This document shows positions 37,279 to 45,841 of a stretch of 58,727 bases of DNA, piece by piece (position 1 is the stretch's first letter; each line of letters starts with the position of its first letter). Source of the stretch: Bacteroidales bacterium (GTDB taxonomy: Bacteria > Bacteroidota > Bacteroidia > Bacteroidales > F082). Position numbers and translations under genes: made by a program. Location of the stretch: positions 1 through 58,727 of the forward strand of contig JAFTXI010000007.1 of NCBI GenBank assembly GCA_017461665.1. The letters are read 5' to 3'. The notes under the pieces were generated by a model that worked only from the letters and a program-made list of their open reading frames with translations, did not search any database and was not told the origin of the DNA.

Positions 37279-38322
37279 ATGGAAAAGACTTTTTATTATG
37301 GTTTCCCTTCCGGCTTTGTTGATGAGAAGTTCTATGATCTGCATTATAACAAAGGAAAGGAGTTGTACAAAAACAAACAATATGAAGATGCTGTCTTTCA
37401 TCTGAGAAGGGCGATGTGTCATTACGAATGGGCTAAGTCGTGTTTGGCTTATTGCTATAGTTATGGGTTGGGCGTAGAACGTAATCTCTTGACTGCACTT
37501 ACATTATATAAATCTCTGATGTTTAGAACGCGTGAGGCTCAGCGGATAAAAGACGAGATGAAGAAAATAGAAGCCGAACTTCATACAACAAAGATAAATT
37601 ATGATAAAGACGAAGCCACTATCATCGATAGGGAATTGGGAAATATTAAGGTCTCATTTTCAAAATATATCAATAATTCCTTAGTGAGATTTTGCAAAGA
37701 TTATATTTCCGTGACAGTTGCCCCCGATGAGACTGCCGATGCAGCAATCGTGGAGATTTATAAGACCTTAGCTTCAAAAGATTGGAATCGTAGTTGCGAT
37801 AATCTCATGCGTGTAGATGAAAATCTTAAACGAGACTATCCGCTTTTCAAACTCAGGATAGAGAAATCTGACGTTAAGGTTTTTTCTTATAAATCACAAA
37901 ATGAAATATATACCATCTTGGTTCCGCGAAACATAAATTTTGATTTGGTACAAACGAGAGAAGCGATAATAGAATATGGCATCTCCTTGATGAAGATTCA
38001 GGCTAAGTCATACATAACAAAACGAATCAAGGAATTATCTGAGCAGACGGGTTTAGAATATAAAGAATGTAAAATTATCTCGTCGAGAAACAAATCTTAT
38101 ATAGGAATGTATTATTATGACAGTAAAATCGTGGAGATTTCATATCACATCATAAAGTCGAGTGAGAAATATATCGACTCGCTCTTGATTCATGAGTTGT
38201 GTCATTCTCTGGTAGAAAATCATGACGCCGAGTTCTATGCTTTGATGGAAAAAGTTTCGTCGAAAGAATATGTTAAGATAAATAAAGAATACATAGGTTA
38301 TTGTAATAGTTTTGATATTTGA
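37279..38322 (+). CDS. TPR/Sel1-like protein with C-terminal YgjP-like metallopeptidase-fold domain
   Basis: The N-terminal part (about 10-90) reads as TPR/Sel1 helices: YNKGKELYKNKQYEDAVFHL and AKSCLAYCYSYGLGVERN. The C-terminal part (about 180-340) follows the YgjP/DUF45 layout: ITKRIKELSEQTGLEYKECK, then DSLLIHELCHSLVENHDAEF, an HE-x2-H zinc motif with a downstream H/E. The SRWGSC motif of the family is replaced by SRNKSYIGM, so the substrate groove may differ. It would be cytoplasmic; no signal peptide. Function unknown; a zinc protease-like role is possible. Confidence 0.75.
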   Translation: MEKTFYYGFPSGFVDEKFYDLHYNKGKELYKNKQYEDAVFHLRRAMCHYEWAKSCLAYCYSYGLGVERNLLTALTLYKSLMFRTREAQRIKDEMKKIEAELHTTKINYDKDEATIIDRELGNIKVSFSKYINNSLVRFCKDYISVTVAPDETADAAIVEIYKTLASKDWNRSCDNLMRVDENLKRDYPLFKLRIEKSDVKVFSYKSQNEIYTILVPRNINFDLVQTREAIIEYGISLMKIQAKSYITKRIKELSEQTGLEYKECKIISSRNKSYIGMYYYDSKIVEISYHIIKSSEKYIDSLLIHELCHSLVENHDAEFYALMEKVSSKEYVKINKEYIGYCNSFDI

Positions 38323-38553
38323 AAAACATCTTAAAATATCTTTAAAAAACACTTTCAAATCTCAGAAAACTTTTGTAATTTTGAAGTCTCAAATAAAGAT
38401 GTCATGACTTTTCAGCCAAGTGAAAAATATACATTCTTAAATCTCAAAGAACGCGACAGATTCTAAGTAGAATTTTAGAACTCTAAAATTTTAGAATTTT
38501 TTGAATAGCATCAATTTACAATTAAAAATTTAATAACTAAAAAAATAAATATC
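38323..38553 (+). promoter_or_regulatory. tnaA leader with possible leader peptide and mutually exclusive hairpins
   Basis: A -7-like box TAATTTTG (38376-38383) precedes an ATG at 38404 opening a 20-codon ORF (MTFQPSEKYTFLNLKERDRF, stop 38464-38466). The stop codon sits in TTCTAA, which can pair with TTAGAA at 38475 or 38491. AATTTTAG (38471-38478) pairs with CTAAAATT (38483-38490), and a T6 run follows at 38497-38502. This layout is attenuator-like, but the peptide has no tryptophan and the stems are AT-only, so it is tentative. Confidence 0.35.
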
Positions 38554-39933
38554 ATGGAATTACCATTTGCAGAATCTTGGAAAATTAAGATGGTTGAACC
38601 CATCAAGAAAAGCACTCGCGAAGAACGCGAACAATGGATGAAAGAGGCTCATTACAATTTGTTTAATCTCAAAGCCGACCAAGTTTATATCGACTGTTTG
38701 ACCGACTCAGGTACAGGCGCTATGAGCGACCGTCAATGGGCTGCTATGATGATGGGCGATGAAAGCTACGCAGGTTCATCTTCATTCTTCCGTCTTAAAG
38801 AAGTCATCACACGTCTCACAGGCTTCGAATATGTTATCCCAACACACCAAGGCCGCGCCGCTGAAAACGTTCTCTTCAGCCACCTTGTAAAGAACGGCGA
38901 CATCGTCCCTGGCAACTCACATTTCGACACAACAAAAGGTCACATCGAAAGCCGTAAAGCTTTTGCAGTAGATTGCACCGTCGACGAAGCAAAAGACACT
39001 CAATTAGAAGTTCCTTTCAAAGGTAATGTCGATGTTAAGAAACTTGAAAAAGTTCTCGCTGAAAACGCAGACAAAGTTCCTTTCGTAATCGTTACCGTTA
39101 CAAATAACACAGCAGGTGGTCAACCTGTATCAATGCAAAACCTCCGCGAAGTTAAAGCTGTTGCTGAAAAATATGGCAAACGCGTTATCTTCGACTCGGC
39201 ACGTTTCGTTGAAAATGCTTACTTCATCAAGACACGTGAAGCTGGTTACGCCGACAAAACTATCAAAGAAATCGTTAAAGAAATGTATCAATACGCCGAC
39301 GGTATGACAATGTCAGCTAAGAAAGACGGTATCGTTAACATGGGCGGTTTCATCGCTACACATCATGAAGACTGGTTCGAAGGCGCAAAACGTTTCTGTA
39401 TCCCATTCGAAGGTTACCTCACATACGGCGGTATGAACGGTCGTGATATGGACGCTCTCGCAGTAGGTTTGGATGAAAACACAGAATTAGACAATATCGA
39501 AACACGCGTCAAACAAGTTCAGTATCTTGCAGCAAAGTTAGACGAATATGGTATTCCTTACCAACGTCCTGTTGGCGGACACGCTCTCTTCGTTGACGCA
39601 GACCGCGTTCTCACTAACGTTCCTAAAGAAGAGTTCCCAGCACAAACACTCGCCATCGAGCTTTATCTTGAAGCTGGTGTCCGTGGATGCGAAATCGGTT
39701 ATATCCTCGCCGACCGTGACCCTGTCACACGCGAAAACCGCTTCGGCGGATTAGACCTTCTCCGCCTCTGTATCGCTCGCCGCGTCTATACTAACAACCA
39801 CATGGACGTTATAGCAGCAGCTTTGAAGAACGTTTACGACCGCCGCGACGAAATCAAACACGGCGTACGTATCACATGGGAAACAGAACTCATGCGTCAC
39901 TTCACAGTACAATTAGAAAGAATTGAAGATTGA
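38554..39933 (+). CDS. tnaA: Tryptophanase (tryptophan indole-lyase)
   Basis: PLP enzyme that splits L-tryptophan into indole, pyruvate and ammonia. The PLP-lysine motif is MSAKKDG (Lys about 256-257), with PTHQGRAAENVLF, AGGQPVSM and FDSARFVENAYFIK upstream. The close relative tyrosine phenol-lyase has SGKKD and VRSMERG; here SAKKD and GCEIGYILADRDP favour tryptophanase. Length 459 aa is normal. Pyruvate and ammonia made here fit the amino-acid-fermenting context of the neighbouring aspartase and fumarate reductase. Confidence 0.9.
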   Translation: MELPFAESWKIKMVEPIKKSTREEREQWMKEAHYNLFNLKADQVYIDCLTDSGTGAMSDRQWAAMMMGDESYAGSSSFFRLKEVITRLTGFEYVIPTHQGRAAENVLFSHLVKNGDIVPGNSHFDTTKGHIESRKAFAVDCTVDEAKDTQLEVPFKGNVDVKKLEKVLAENADKVPFVIVTVTNNTAGGQPVSMQNLREVKAVAEKYGKRVIFDSARFVENAYFIKTREAGYADKTIKEIVKEMYQYADGMTMSAKKDGIVNMGGFIATHHEDWFEGAKRFCIPFEGYLTYGGMNGRDMDALAVGLDENTELDNIETRVKQVQYLAAKLDEYGIPYQRPVGGHALFVDADRVLTNVPKEEFPAQTLAIELYLEAGVRGCEIGYILADRDPVTRENRFGGLDLLRLCIARRVYTNNHMDVIAAALKNVYDRRDEIKHGVRITWETELMRHFTVQLERIED

Positions 39934-39944
39934 TAATATAATTT

Positions 39945-40020
39945 AGTTTAAAGTTTAAGGTTTAAAGTTTAAGGTAAGATGCCTTAAGCCTTAAACCTTA
40001 AGCCTTAAACCTTAAACCTC
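39945..40020. repeat. Inverted TTTAAGG/CCTTAAA repeat cluster after tnaA
   Basis: Several TTTAAGG-type units on the left face five CCTTAA units on the right around the short loop TAAGATG. This can fold into a long hairpin and fills most of the tnaA to MntP-like gap. Confidence 0.6.
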
Positions 40021-40024
40021 AAAT

Positions 40025-40576
40025 ATGAACATACTATTTGTCATAGCCTTGACATTTCCGGTGGCTGTAGCATCGACGGCATTCAGCCTTAACAGTGAAC
40101 AATTTACAATGAACAATTTACAATTGGGAACTAAGTTGTTCTATTCTCTGATATTCGCTTTGGGTCAAGGATTGATGTATTGGCTTGGCAGTCTGCTCGG
40201 CGGAACGTTCATGCATCTCTTGGAACGTCTATCACATTGGATAATAGTAGCCCTATGTTTCTCCGTGTCGTATAGAATGTTGATAGATACACTGAAAATC
40301 AAAAATGGAACCAATTTACTTTTCGTTGAAAATAAAAAACACCTGTTGCTGTTGTCGGTGGCGTTGGGAATAAATCCATTCATCATAGGATTGTTCGCAG
40401 AATTCTATCAGCCTTTCCCAAACATTACACCGTATATATTGATGATAGTAGCGTTTGTATGGTCAGTCGTGTCTATGATTGTCCCATTTTCTAAATTAAA
40501 ATTAACATTCTACAGCCTGCTTAACATCATCTTTGCAGCAATGGTTTTGGTTAGAGGCTTGTTGATGTTAGTGTGA
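40025..40576 (+). CDS. Divergent MntP-like six-helix membrane protein
   Basis: 183-aa membrane protein with about six helices in two halves, the size and layout of MntP-type manganese exporters. The aspartates of the usual MDAFA and LDAMA motifs are missing (here VASTAFS and NPFIIG), so Mn2+ export is doubtful. Residues 22-37 (LNSEQFTMNNLQL...) are encoded by AACAATTTACAATGAACAAT-type repeat DNA also seen between genes, an apparent in-frame repeat insertion in the first loop. It follows tnaA. Confidence 0.5.
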   Translation: MNILFVIALTFPVAVASTAFSLNSEQFTMNNLQLGTKLFYSLIFALGQGLMYWLGSLLGGTFMHLLERLSHWIIVALCFSVSYRMLIDTLKIKNGTNLLFVENKKHLLLLSVALGINPFIIGLFAEFYQPFPNITPYILMIVAFVWSVVSMIVPFSKLKLTFYSLLNIIFAAMVLVRGLLMLV

Positions 40577-40630
40577 TAAACAAATCTTAAAGAATCTTTC
40601 ATCATTTGTCCTTTGTCATTAGATTTTTTT

Positions 40631-40638
40631 TATCTTTG
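40631..40638 (+). promoter_or_regulatory. -7 box of the QueD-like gene
   Basis: TATCTTTG followed by CA, the most common Bacteroidota -7 form, 26 bases before the ATG at 40665. Confidence 0.6.
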
Positions 40639-40664
40639 CACCCTAACTTTTATTGTTGCAAAGT

Positions 40665-41108
40665 ATGATTCATTTGACGAAAATCTTTCATTTTGAGGCG
40701 GCTCATTCCTTGATGGGCTACGATGGACGTTGCCGAAACATTCACGGACATTCGTATGAGATGCGCATCACCATAAAAGGAAATCCTATCATGGATTCGT
40801 CCAATCCCAAAAACGGAATGGTGATGGATTTCGGCGACTTGAAGAGGATTGTCAATGAAGAGATAATAGACCAATACGACCATGCATTTATCGTAAACCA
40901 TGAGATGCCAAACAATTTAATAGAAAGCATTAAAAACCACTACGAAAGAATTATAGTCTTACCATTCCAACCTACTACAGAATTGATGTTGATGCATTTC
41001 TCGGAAAAAATCAAGAAAAGACTTCCTGAAGGAATAAGGCTGGTCAAGATATTCTTGAGAGAGACAGAAGGCTCGTACGCCGAATGGATTGAAGATGAAA
41101 TCAATTAA
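40665..41108 (+). CDS. queD: QueD/PTPS-family enzyme (6-carboxy- or 6-pyruvoyl-tetrahydropterin synthase)
   Basis: 147-aa T-fold enzyme. Zinc ligands are H14 (FHFEAAHSL) and H27/H29 (NIHGHSYEM); C23 (GRCRN) is the expected catalytic cysteine. MVMDFGDLK and the late EGSYAEW are conserved. The usual bacterial role is 6-carboxytetrahydropterin synthesis toward queuosine, but folate- or pterin-linked PTPS homologues look alike. The ATG at 40665 is chosen over a TTG at 40653. It stands alone between unrelated genes. Confidence 0.87.
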   Translation: MIHLTKIFHFEAAHSLMGYDGRCRNIHGHSYEMRITIKGNPIMDSSNPKNGMVMDFGDLKRIVNEEIIDQYDHAFIVNHEMPNNLIESIKNHYERIIVLPFQPTTELMLMHFSEKIKKRLPEGIRLVKIFLRETEGSYAEWIEDEIN

Positions 41109-41133
41109 CACATTATAAATTCATAAACTAATC

Positions 41134-44100
41134 ATGAGAAAGTTTTTTACAACATTGTTGCTTTTGGTGTTGATGGCACCATTCGCAATGCAAGCCGATG
41201 AAGTTATCATTGGCACAGGAACAGGTGAAGATGCTTCTATCCCGTTTAACACGAGTTATTCCTATTCATGGAACGAAACCATTTATCCGGGCAGCGAAAT
41301 CGGTGGAGAAGCCACAATCAATTCCATCGCTTTCAACTGCAATGAAGCAGGAACACTTACTCTCAGTGAAGTTGACATCTACATGGGTATCACTCAGAGA
41401 GAATCAATGTCGTCACTTTTAGACTGGACTCCAGAAAGCGACCTCACTCTTGTTTATTCAGGTGAGAACGTCACTATCGGTGACTCTGCATGGGAAACAT
41501 TTACCTTAGACGTTCCTTTCTATTATCACGGAACAGGTAATTTGGTTGTTGTAGTCGCCAAGAAATTAAGTGGCTATAACTCTGACTTGAAATGGTATTA
41601 CACCAATGCAAGCAACACTACAATGTATTGCCGCAACGACAGCTCCGAAAACATCGCCGACCAACATCCTGGCGAAAACCAAGCTCAAGGAAGATTGTCG
41701 TACAGAGCTAATATGAAGTTAGACCTTACCTACGGTTCTTTGGCATCTCCTGTCGTTATCACTCCTAATGTCTTGGACCTCGGTAACCGTCCTGCCGGCG
41801 CATGGATGCGTCACACCCCTGTGACAGTAGAAGCTACAGGTGAAGCAACGACAATCACTTCAATAACATCGACAAATCCTTTCTTTATCTTCTCTCAAGT
41901 AGAATTGCCTTACGAACTCACCACAGAAAATCCTTTGGAATTGAGAGTGTCGCACCTCTCAGGTGATGGCGTTGAAAACGGATATATCATCGTAAGTCAT
42001 TCTTTCGGAACCGATACACTTACATTGACAGCTAACGCTTATACCGCAGAAGTCGGTGACGTTTGGGAATTGCCAATCGTGGTGTCAGAATATCCTTACT
42101 CGGGAACACCGACTTATAACACCTTATATAATAACTATCTCCTTCCAGGCGACGAGCAAGACGGTGCTGACGTCGTTTATAGACTTACCTTCCAAGAAGA
42201 GACAACATTCTCAGCTATGGCAAATGGAGCAGATGCAAAGATAGCTCTCTATCCTTCAAGCTTCTACGGTAAGGGCGGTCCCGACAACGACAACTACTAT
42301 GGCTCAGGCTACACTCCTGATGACGATGACGACGATCCATTCCCAGAAGTAATGGGCGAAACATTCTTCTACGACTTTAACGACGCTTCTATTGAAGATT
42401 GGAGAGTAATCGATGCTGACGGCGACTTCAAAAATTGGAAAGCTTCTAATGGTTCAAGTGGAATACCAGGTGTTGATAACACAGGATGCATCTATTCCGA
42501 ATCGTTCGATATGAACTCTAACTCGCCTCTTACTCCTAACAACTACATCTTCACAAAAGGCTTATACACAATAACAGAAAATACAACATTGTCGTTCGAC
42601 GCTATTCCTTTAGACTCTTATTTTTATTCAGAATATTATGGCGTTGTGGTTTCATCAGACGGTGAAAACTTTATCACAGTATGGGAACATCAATGTACAT
42701 GGGATGATGCAGCTGACTGGACACATAAGACCATCGACCTCAGCGAATATGCCGGACACAATATGTACGTAGGCTTGCGTCACTTCAACTGCTCAAACGA
42801 ATATGCTATCGTTATAGACAACTTGGAATTGTCAAACGGTACTCGCTCGGCAAAATCAAACAAGATTGAAAACATGACGGTTCCTGCCGGCGTTTATTAT
42901 CTCGTGGCTTCCGCAACAGAACAGTTCTCTGTCAATATCAATACTCAGTCTGCCGACGGTCATAACGCAGTGGCTGAAGTCGTTGCAGAAGAAATCGACG
43001 ATAACAATGCAAAAGCTTATTGGAGCTGGAACTTCATCGATACAAAAGAAAACGCTACTTTCAATCTTTACAGAAGAAATAATTTAACAGAAGAAGAAAT
43101 TATCAGCTTAGCTCAAAATATCACCGACACAGTCTATGTCGATAATACATGGGGCAACGCCGAAAGTGGCGTCTATCAATATGGTGTCGCTGTCGTCTAT
43201 GCTGATTATACAACTCCAATTGTATGGTCTAACACCTTAGACAAAAACATGAACGCTGCTGTCACCGTCAAGGTCGAGGCAGAAACAGACGCTTCTGTTG
43301 CAGGAACTCTCGTCTCTTTCGTAGGCATCGATAACTCAAAAGTCTATGAAACAACTTTAGACGCTTCCGGAACATATACATGGAACGACTTCCGTATTGG
43401 AACCTACAAATACACAATCTCATTGGAAGGCTATCAGTCGTGCGCAACAAACGAAATCATCGAAATTACTGATGACGCAGTTGTTGAATGTACTTTGGAA
43501 GAATATTTCCATGTAGGCGATTTGTTCGTCTCTTCAACAGGTTGGGCAATGTGGAATCACACCGACGCTGAGACATATAATGTCAAATTGGACGGAACAA
43601 CAGTTGCTGAAGTATGGAATAACTACTATCAATTTGACGTTACTAACTTAGTTGAAGGTCAAAGCTACAAAGCTGAGGTTGATGAGTATGAATATACATG
43701 GACTTACATCCCATGCGACAACTTCGTTGAGCCTACAAACTTCGAAGCTGTCGTCAATAAAACTAATGTTGAGCTTTCATGGACACTTCCTCTCGGCGCA
43801 CATCCAACAGAATTCATGTTCGATTTTGAAGACGGAACATTAGACGGCTTCACAACAATAGATGCTAATAACGACGGTCGTACATGGGGTAACTCAAAAC
43901 AATTCTCAACAACAGACTGCGGCTACGAAAGTGCTAACAGCGCAGTGTCACGTTCTTACGACGGTATGTACAACTTCGAACCAAATGACTATATGGTGAC
44001 AGAAAGCAAATATGAAATCACAGCAAATTCTAAACTTACATTCTATGTCTGCGCAGAAAACTCTATGTATGCGGCAGAACATTATGGCGTTGCTATCTCA

Positions 44101-45618
44101 GAAACAGGCAATACTTCAGAATCTGATTTCACTGTGATCTGGGAAGAAACTTTGACAGCTAAGGAAGGTGCTAAGGTAAATCGCGACGACCGCGCTCAAG
44201 GCACTTGGTATCAAAAGACTATCGACCTCAGCCAATACGCAGGTAAAGATATATATATCGCATTACGTCACTTCAACTGCTACGGTCAGTTCTGGATTAA
44301 TATAGACAACCTCAGTTTGACAACATCAGCAAAAGATGATCCTAACACAACTGACCTGAGAGTTCTAGGAGCAATGGTTTATCGCGATGGCGAATATATC
44401 GCCGGTCCTTTAAATCAAGAGTCATTTGTTGATGAAAACGTATCTTACGGCGAACATGAATATTCAGTAAGAGTAGTTTATGGCGATGAAGATAAAGACA
44501 TTTATTACTCAATGTCTTGTCCTTTAACAGAAATAGTTGTCGTTGAAAGAACATGTGATGCTCCACGTAAACTCTATGGAGTAGAAAGCACTAATGAAAA
44601 TGGCGAAAACGGTGTCTCATTGATTTGGCCTTACGCAGGACAAACAGCAGAATGGTTATATTATGACGATGGCGTCAATGTGACAGGTATAGGTATGGGT
44701 ACTCCATCTCCAATATATTTCGGTATCATGTTCCCAGGCGCTTCTCTCGAAAATTATTTAGGAACATACATGACAAAAGTCTCAATCTATGATTACGAAG
44801 CACATGAAGGTAACCTCATGATTTATTACGGAGGCGATAACGCTCCTGATATGTTAATTCATTCACAACCATACGCTACTTCAGCTTCATTATCATTCGT
44901 GGAGTTAGATCTCACAGCTCCACTTCCGATAGACCCTTCAATGAACTTGTGGATAGTATTCAACAGCTTGAACGGTTCTTACCCGGCTCCAGGTTGCGCC
45001 ACAACCGGCGACCCTAATGGACGCTGGATCTCAATGGACGGAACAACATGGCAAGACGTGGCAACAGCAGGCACTGACTTGAACTATACATGGATGATTC
45101 GCGCATACGTCACAGGCGAATCTAAAGACGCTGTGTTATTGTCTGACGACGAAGCCAAAGATAGTACATTCGAACATTATAACATCTATCGCAGTACTTC
45201 AAACGACAACTTTGAATTGATTGGCGAATCAACACAAGGCAACTACTTCGATGTTGTTGAAGTCGGTACTTACTACTATCAAGTGACAGCAGTCTATACC
45301 GTCGATGGCGAAGAATGTGAGTCAGCACCAGCCGATGCTTACAATGGCGATGGAAATTACGTTATGGTTGAAGTTACAAGCATAGATGAAAACGGTATCG
45401 AGGGATTGATGGTTTATCCTAACCCTGCAAAAGACTTCGTCAAGATTTCATCTCTCAGCTCTCAACTTTCAGTAGTGAAGATTTATAATACACTCGGAAT
45501 GTTAATCGACGAGATTGAACTCAATTCTAATGAAATAGAAATCAATATCTCAGATTACAATCCAGGAGTTTATTTCTTCAATGTTGACGGAAAAGTCGTT
45601 AAGATAATTAAGAATTAG
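41134..45618 (+). CDS. T9SS-secreted protein with two cleaved-adhesin domains
   Basis: 1494-aa surface or secreted protein. The signal peptide is MRKFFTTLLLLVLMAPFAMQ. A first beta domain (to about 200) precedes an Ig-like segment (VVITPNVLDLGNRPAG). Two cleaved-adhesin (gingipain-type) domains follow at about 410-570 (FFYDFNDASIEDW...IVIDNLELS) and 892-1065 (MFDFEDGTLDGF...INIDNLSLT), separated by Fn3-like and carboxypeptidase-regulatory-like segments. An acidic DDDDDD linker precedes the first. The C-terminal type A sorting domain begins VYPNPAKDF (about 1427) and ends KVVKIIKN. Role in adhesion is inferred. SSLSSQLSVV near the end may be repeat-derived. Confidence 0.9.
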   Translation: MRKFFTTLLLLVLMAPFAMQADEVIIGTGTGEDASIPFNTSYSYSWNETIYPGSEIGGEATINSIAFNCNEAGTLTLSEVDIYMGITQRESMSSLLDWTPESDLTLVYSGENVTIGDSAWETFTLDVPFYYHGTGNLVVVVAKKLSGYNSDLKWYYTNASNTTMYCRNDSSENIADQHPGENQAQGRLSYRANMKLDLTYGSLASPVVITPNVLDLGNRPAGAWMRHTPVTVEATGEATTITSITSTNPFFIFSQVELPYELTTENPLELRVSHLSGDGVENGYIIVSHSFGTDTLTLTANAYTAEVGDVWELPIVVSEYPYSGTPTYNTLYNNYLLPGDEQDGADVVYRLTFQEETTFSAMANGADAKIALYPSSFYGKGGPDNDNYYGSGYTPDDDDDDPFPEVMGETFFYDFNDASIEDWRVIDADGDFKNWKASNGSSGIPGVDNTGCIYSESFDMNSNSPLTPNNYIFTKGLYTITENTTLSFDAIPLDSYFYSEYYGVVVSSDGENFITVWEHQCTWDDAADWTHKTIDLSEYAGHNMYVGLRHFNCSNEYAIVIDNLELSNGTRSAKSNKIENMTVPAGVYYLVASATEQFSVNINTQSADGHNAVAEVVAEEIDDNNAKAYWSWNFIDTKENATFNLYRRNNLTEEEIISLAQNITDTVYVDNTWGNAESGVYQYGVAVVYADYTTPIVWSNTLDKNMNAAVTVKVEAETDASVAGTLVSFVGIDNSKVYETTLDASGTYTWNDFRIGTYKYTISLEGYQSCATNEIIEITDDAVVECTLEEYFHVGDLFVSSTGWAMWNHTDAETYNVKLDGTTVAEVWNNYYQFDVTNLVEGQSYKAEVDEYEYTWTYIPCDNFVEPTNFEAVVNKTNVELSWTLPLGAHPTEFMFDFEDGTLDGFTTIDANNDGRTWGNSKQFSTTDCGYESANSAVSRSYDGMYNFEPNDYMVTESKYEITANSKLTFYVCAENSMYAAEHYGVAISETGNTSESDFTVIWEETLTAKEGAKVNRDDRAQGTWYQKTIDLSQYAGKDIYIALRHFNCYGQFWINIDNLSLTTSAKDDPNTTDLRVLGAMVYRDGEYIAGPLNQESFVDENVSYGEHEYSVRVVYGDEDKDIYYSMSCPLTEIVVVERTCDAPRKLYGVESTNENGENGVSLIWPYAGQTAEWLYYDDGVNVTGIGMGTPSPIYFGIMFPGASLENYLGTYMTKVSIYDYEAHEGNLMIYYGGDNAPDMLIHSQPYATSASLSFVELDLTAPLPIDPSMNLWIVFNSLNGSYPAPGCATTGDPNGRWISMDGTTWQDVATAGTDLNYTWMIRAYVTGESKDAVLLSDDEAKDSTFEHYNIYRSTSNDNFELIGESTQGNYFDVVEVGTYYYQVTAVYTVDGEECESAPADAYNGDGNYVMVEVTSIDENGIEGLMVYPNPAKDFVKISSLSSQLSVVKIYNTLGMLIDEIELNSNEIEINISDYNPGVYFFNVDGKVVKIIKN

Positions 45619-45643
45619 GAATGAGGGATTAGGAATTCTGTAC

Positions 45644-45728
45644 GGACACATTGAATGTGTCCTCATTGAATGAGTCCTGTAGAGACGTGTCAACGATGCA
45701 TGGAATAATATATCGTTGACACGTCTCT
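45644..45728. repeat. Triple hairpin cluster including interspersed palindrome copy B
   Basis: GGACACAT-TGA-ATGTGTCC (45644-45662) and CTCAT-TGA-ATGAG (45662-45674) stand just before a perfect 17-base stem, AGAGACGTGTCAACGAT (45681-45697) with its complement (45712-45728), followed by TTTTG. It probably ends the adhesin transcript. The inner stem differs from copies A, C and D but stays fully paired. Confidence 0.75.
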
Positions 45729-45828
45729 TTTGTTTATGAACAGAACATCTAATCATATTTGTTTTTTTCAGAAAAAATCCGTTGTGGGCTTTCGGTTTTT
45801 TGTACTAAAAACTTATAGACTTTTTTCT

Positions 45829-45836
45829 TATCTTTG
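45829..45836 (+). promoter_or_regulatory. -7 box of the ABC-F gene
   Basis: TATCTTTG ends only five bases before the ATG at 45842, so the transcript should be leaderless or nearly so. Confidence 0.6.
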
Positions 45837-45841
45837 CGCTT

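Noticed and set aside
38554-39933. Tyrosine phenol-lyase instead of tryptophanase
   Set aside because: The PLP motif SAKKD and the EIGYILADRDP segment match tryptophanase; phenol-lyases carry SGKKD and MERG at these places.
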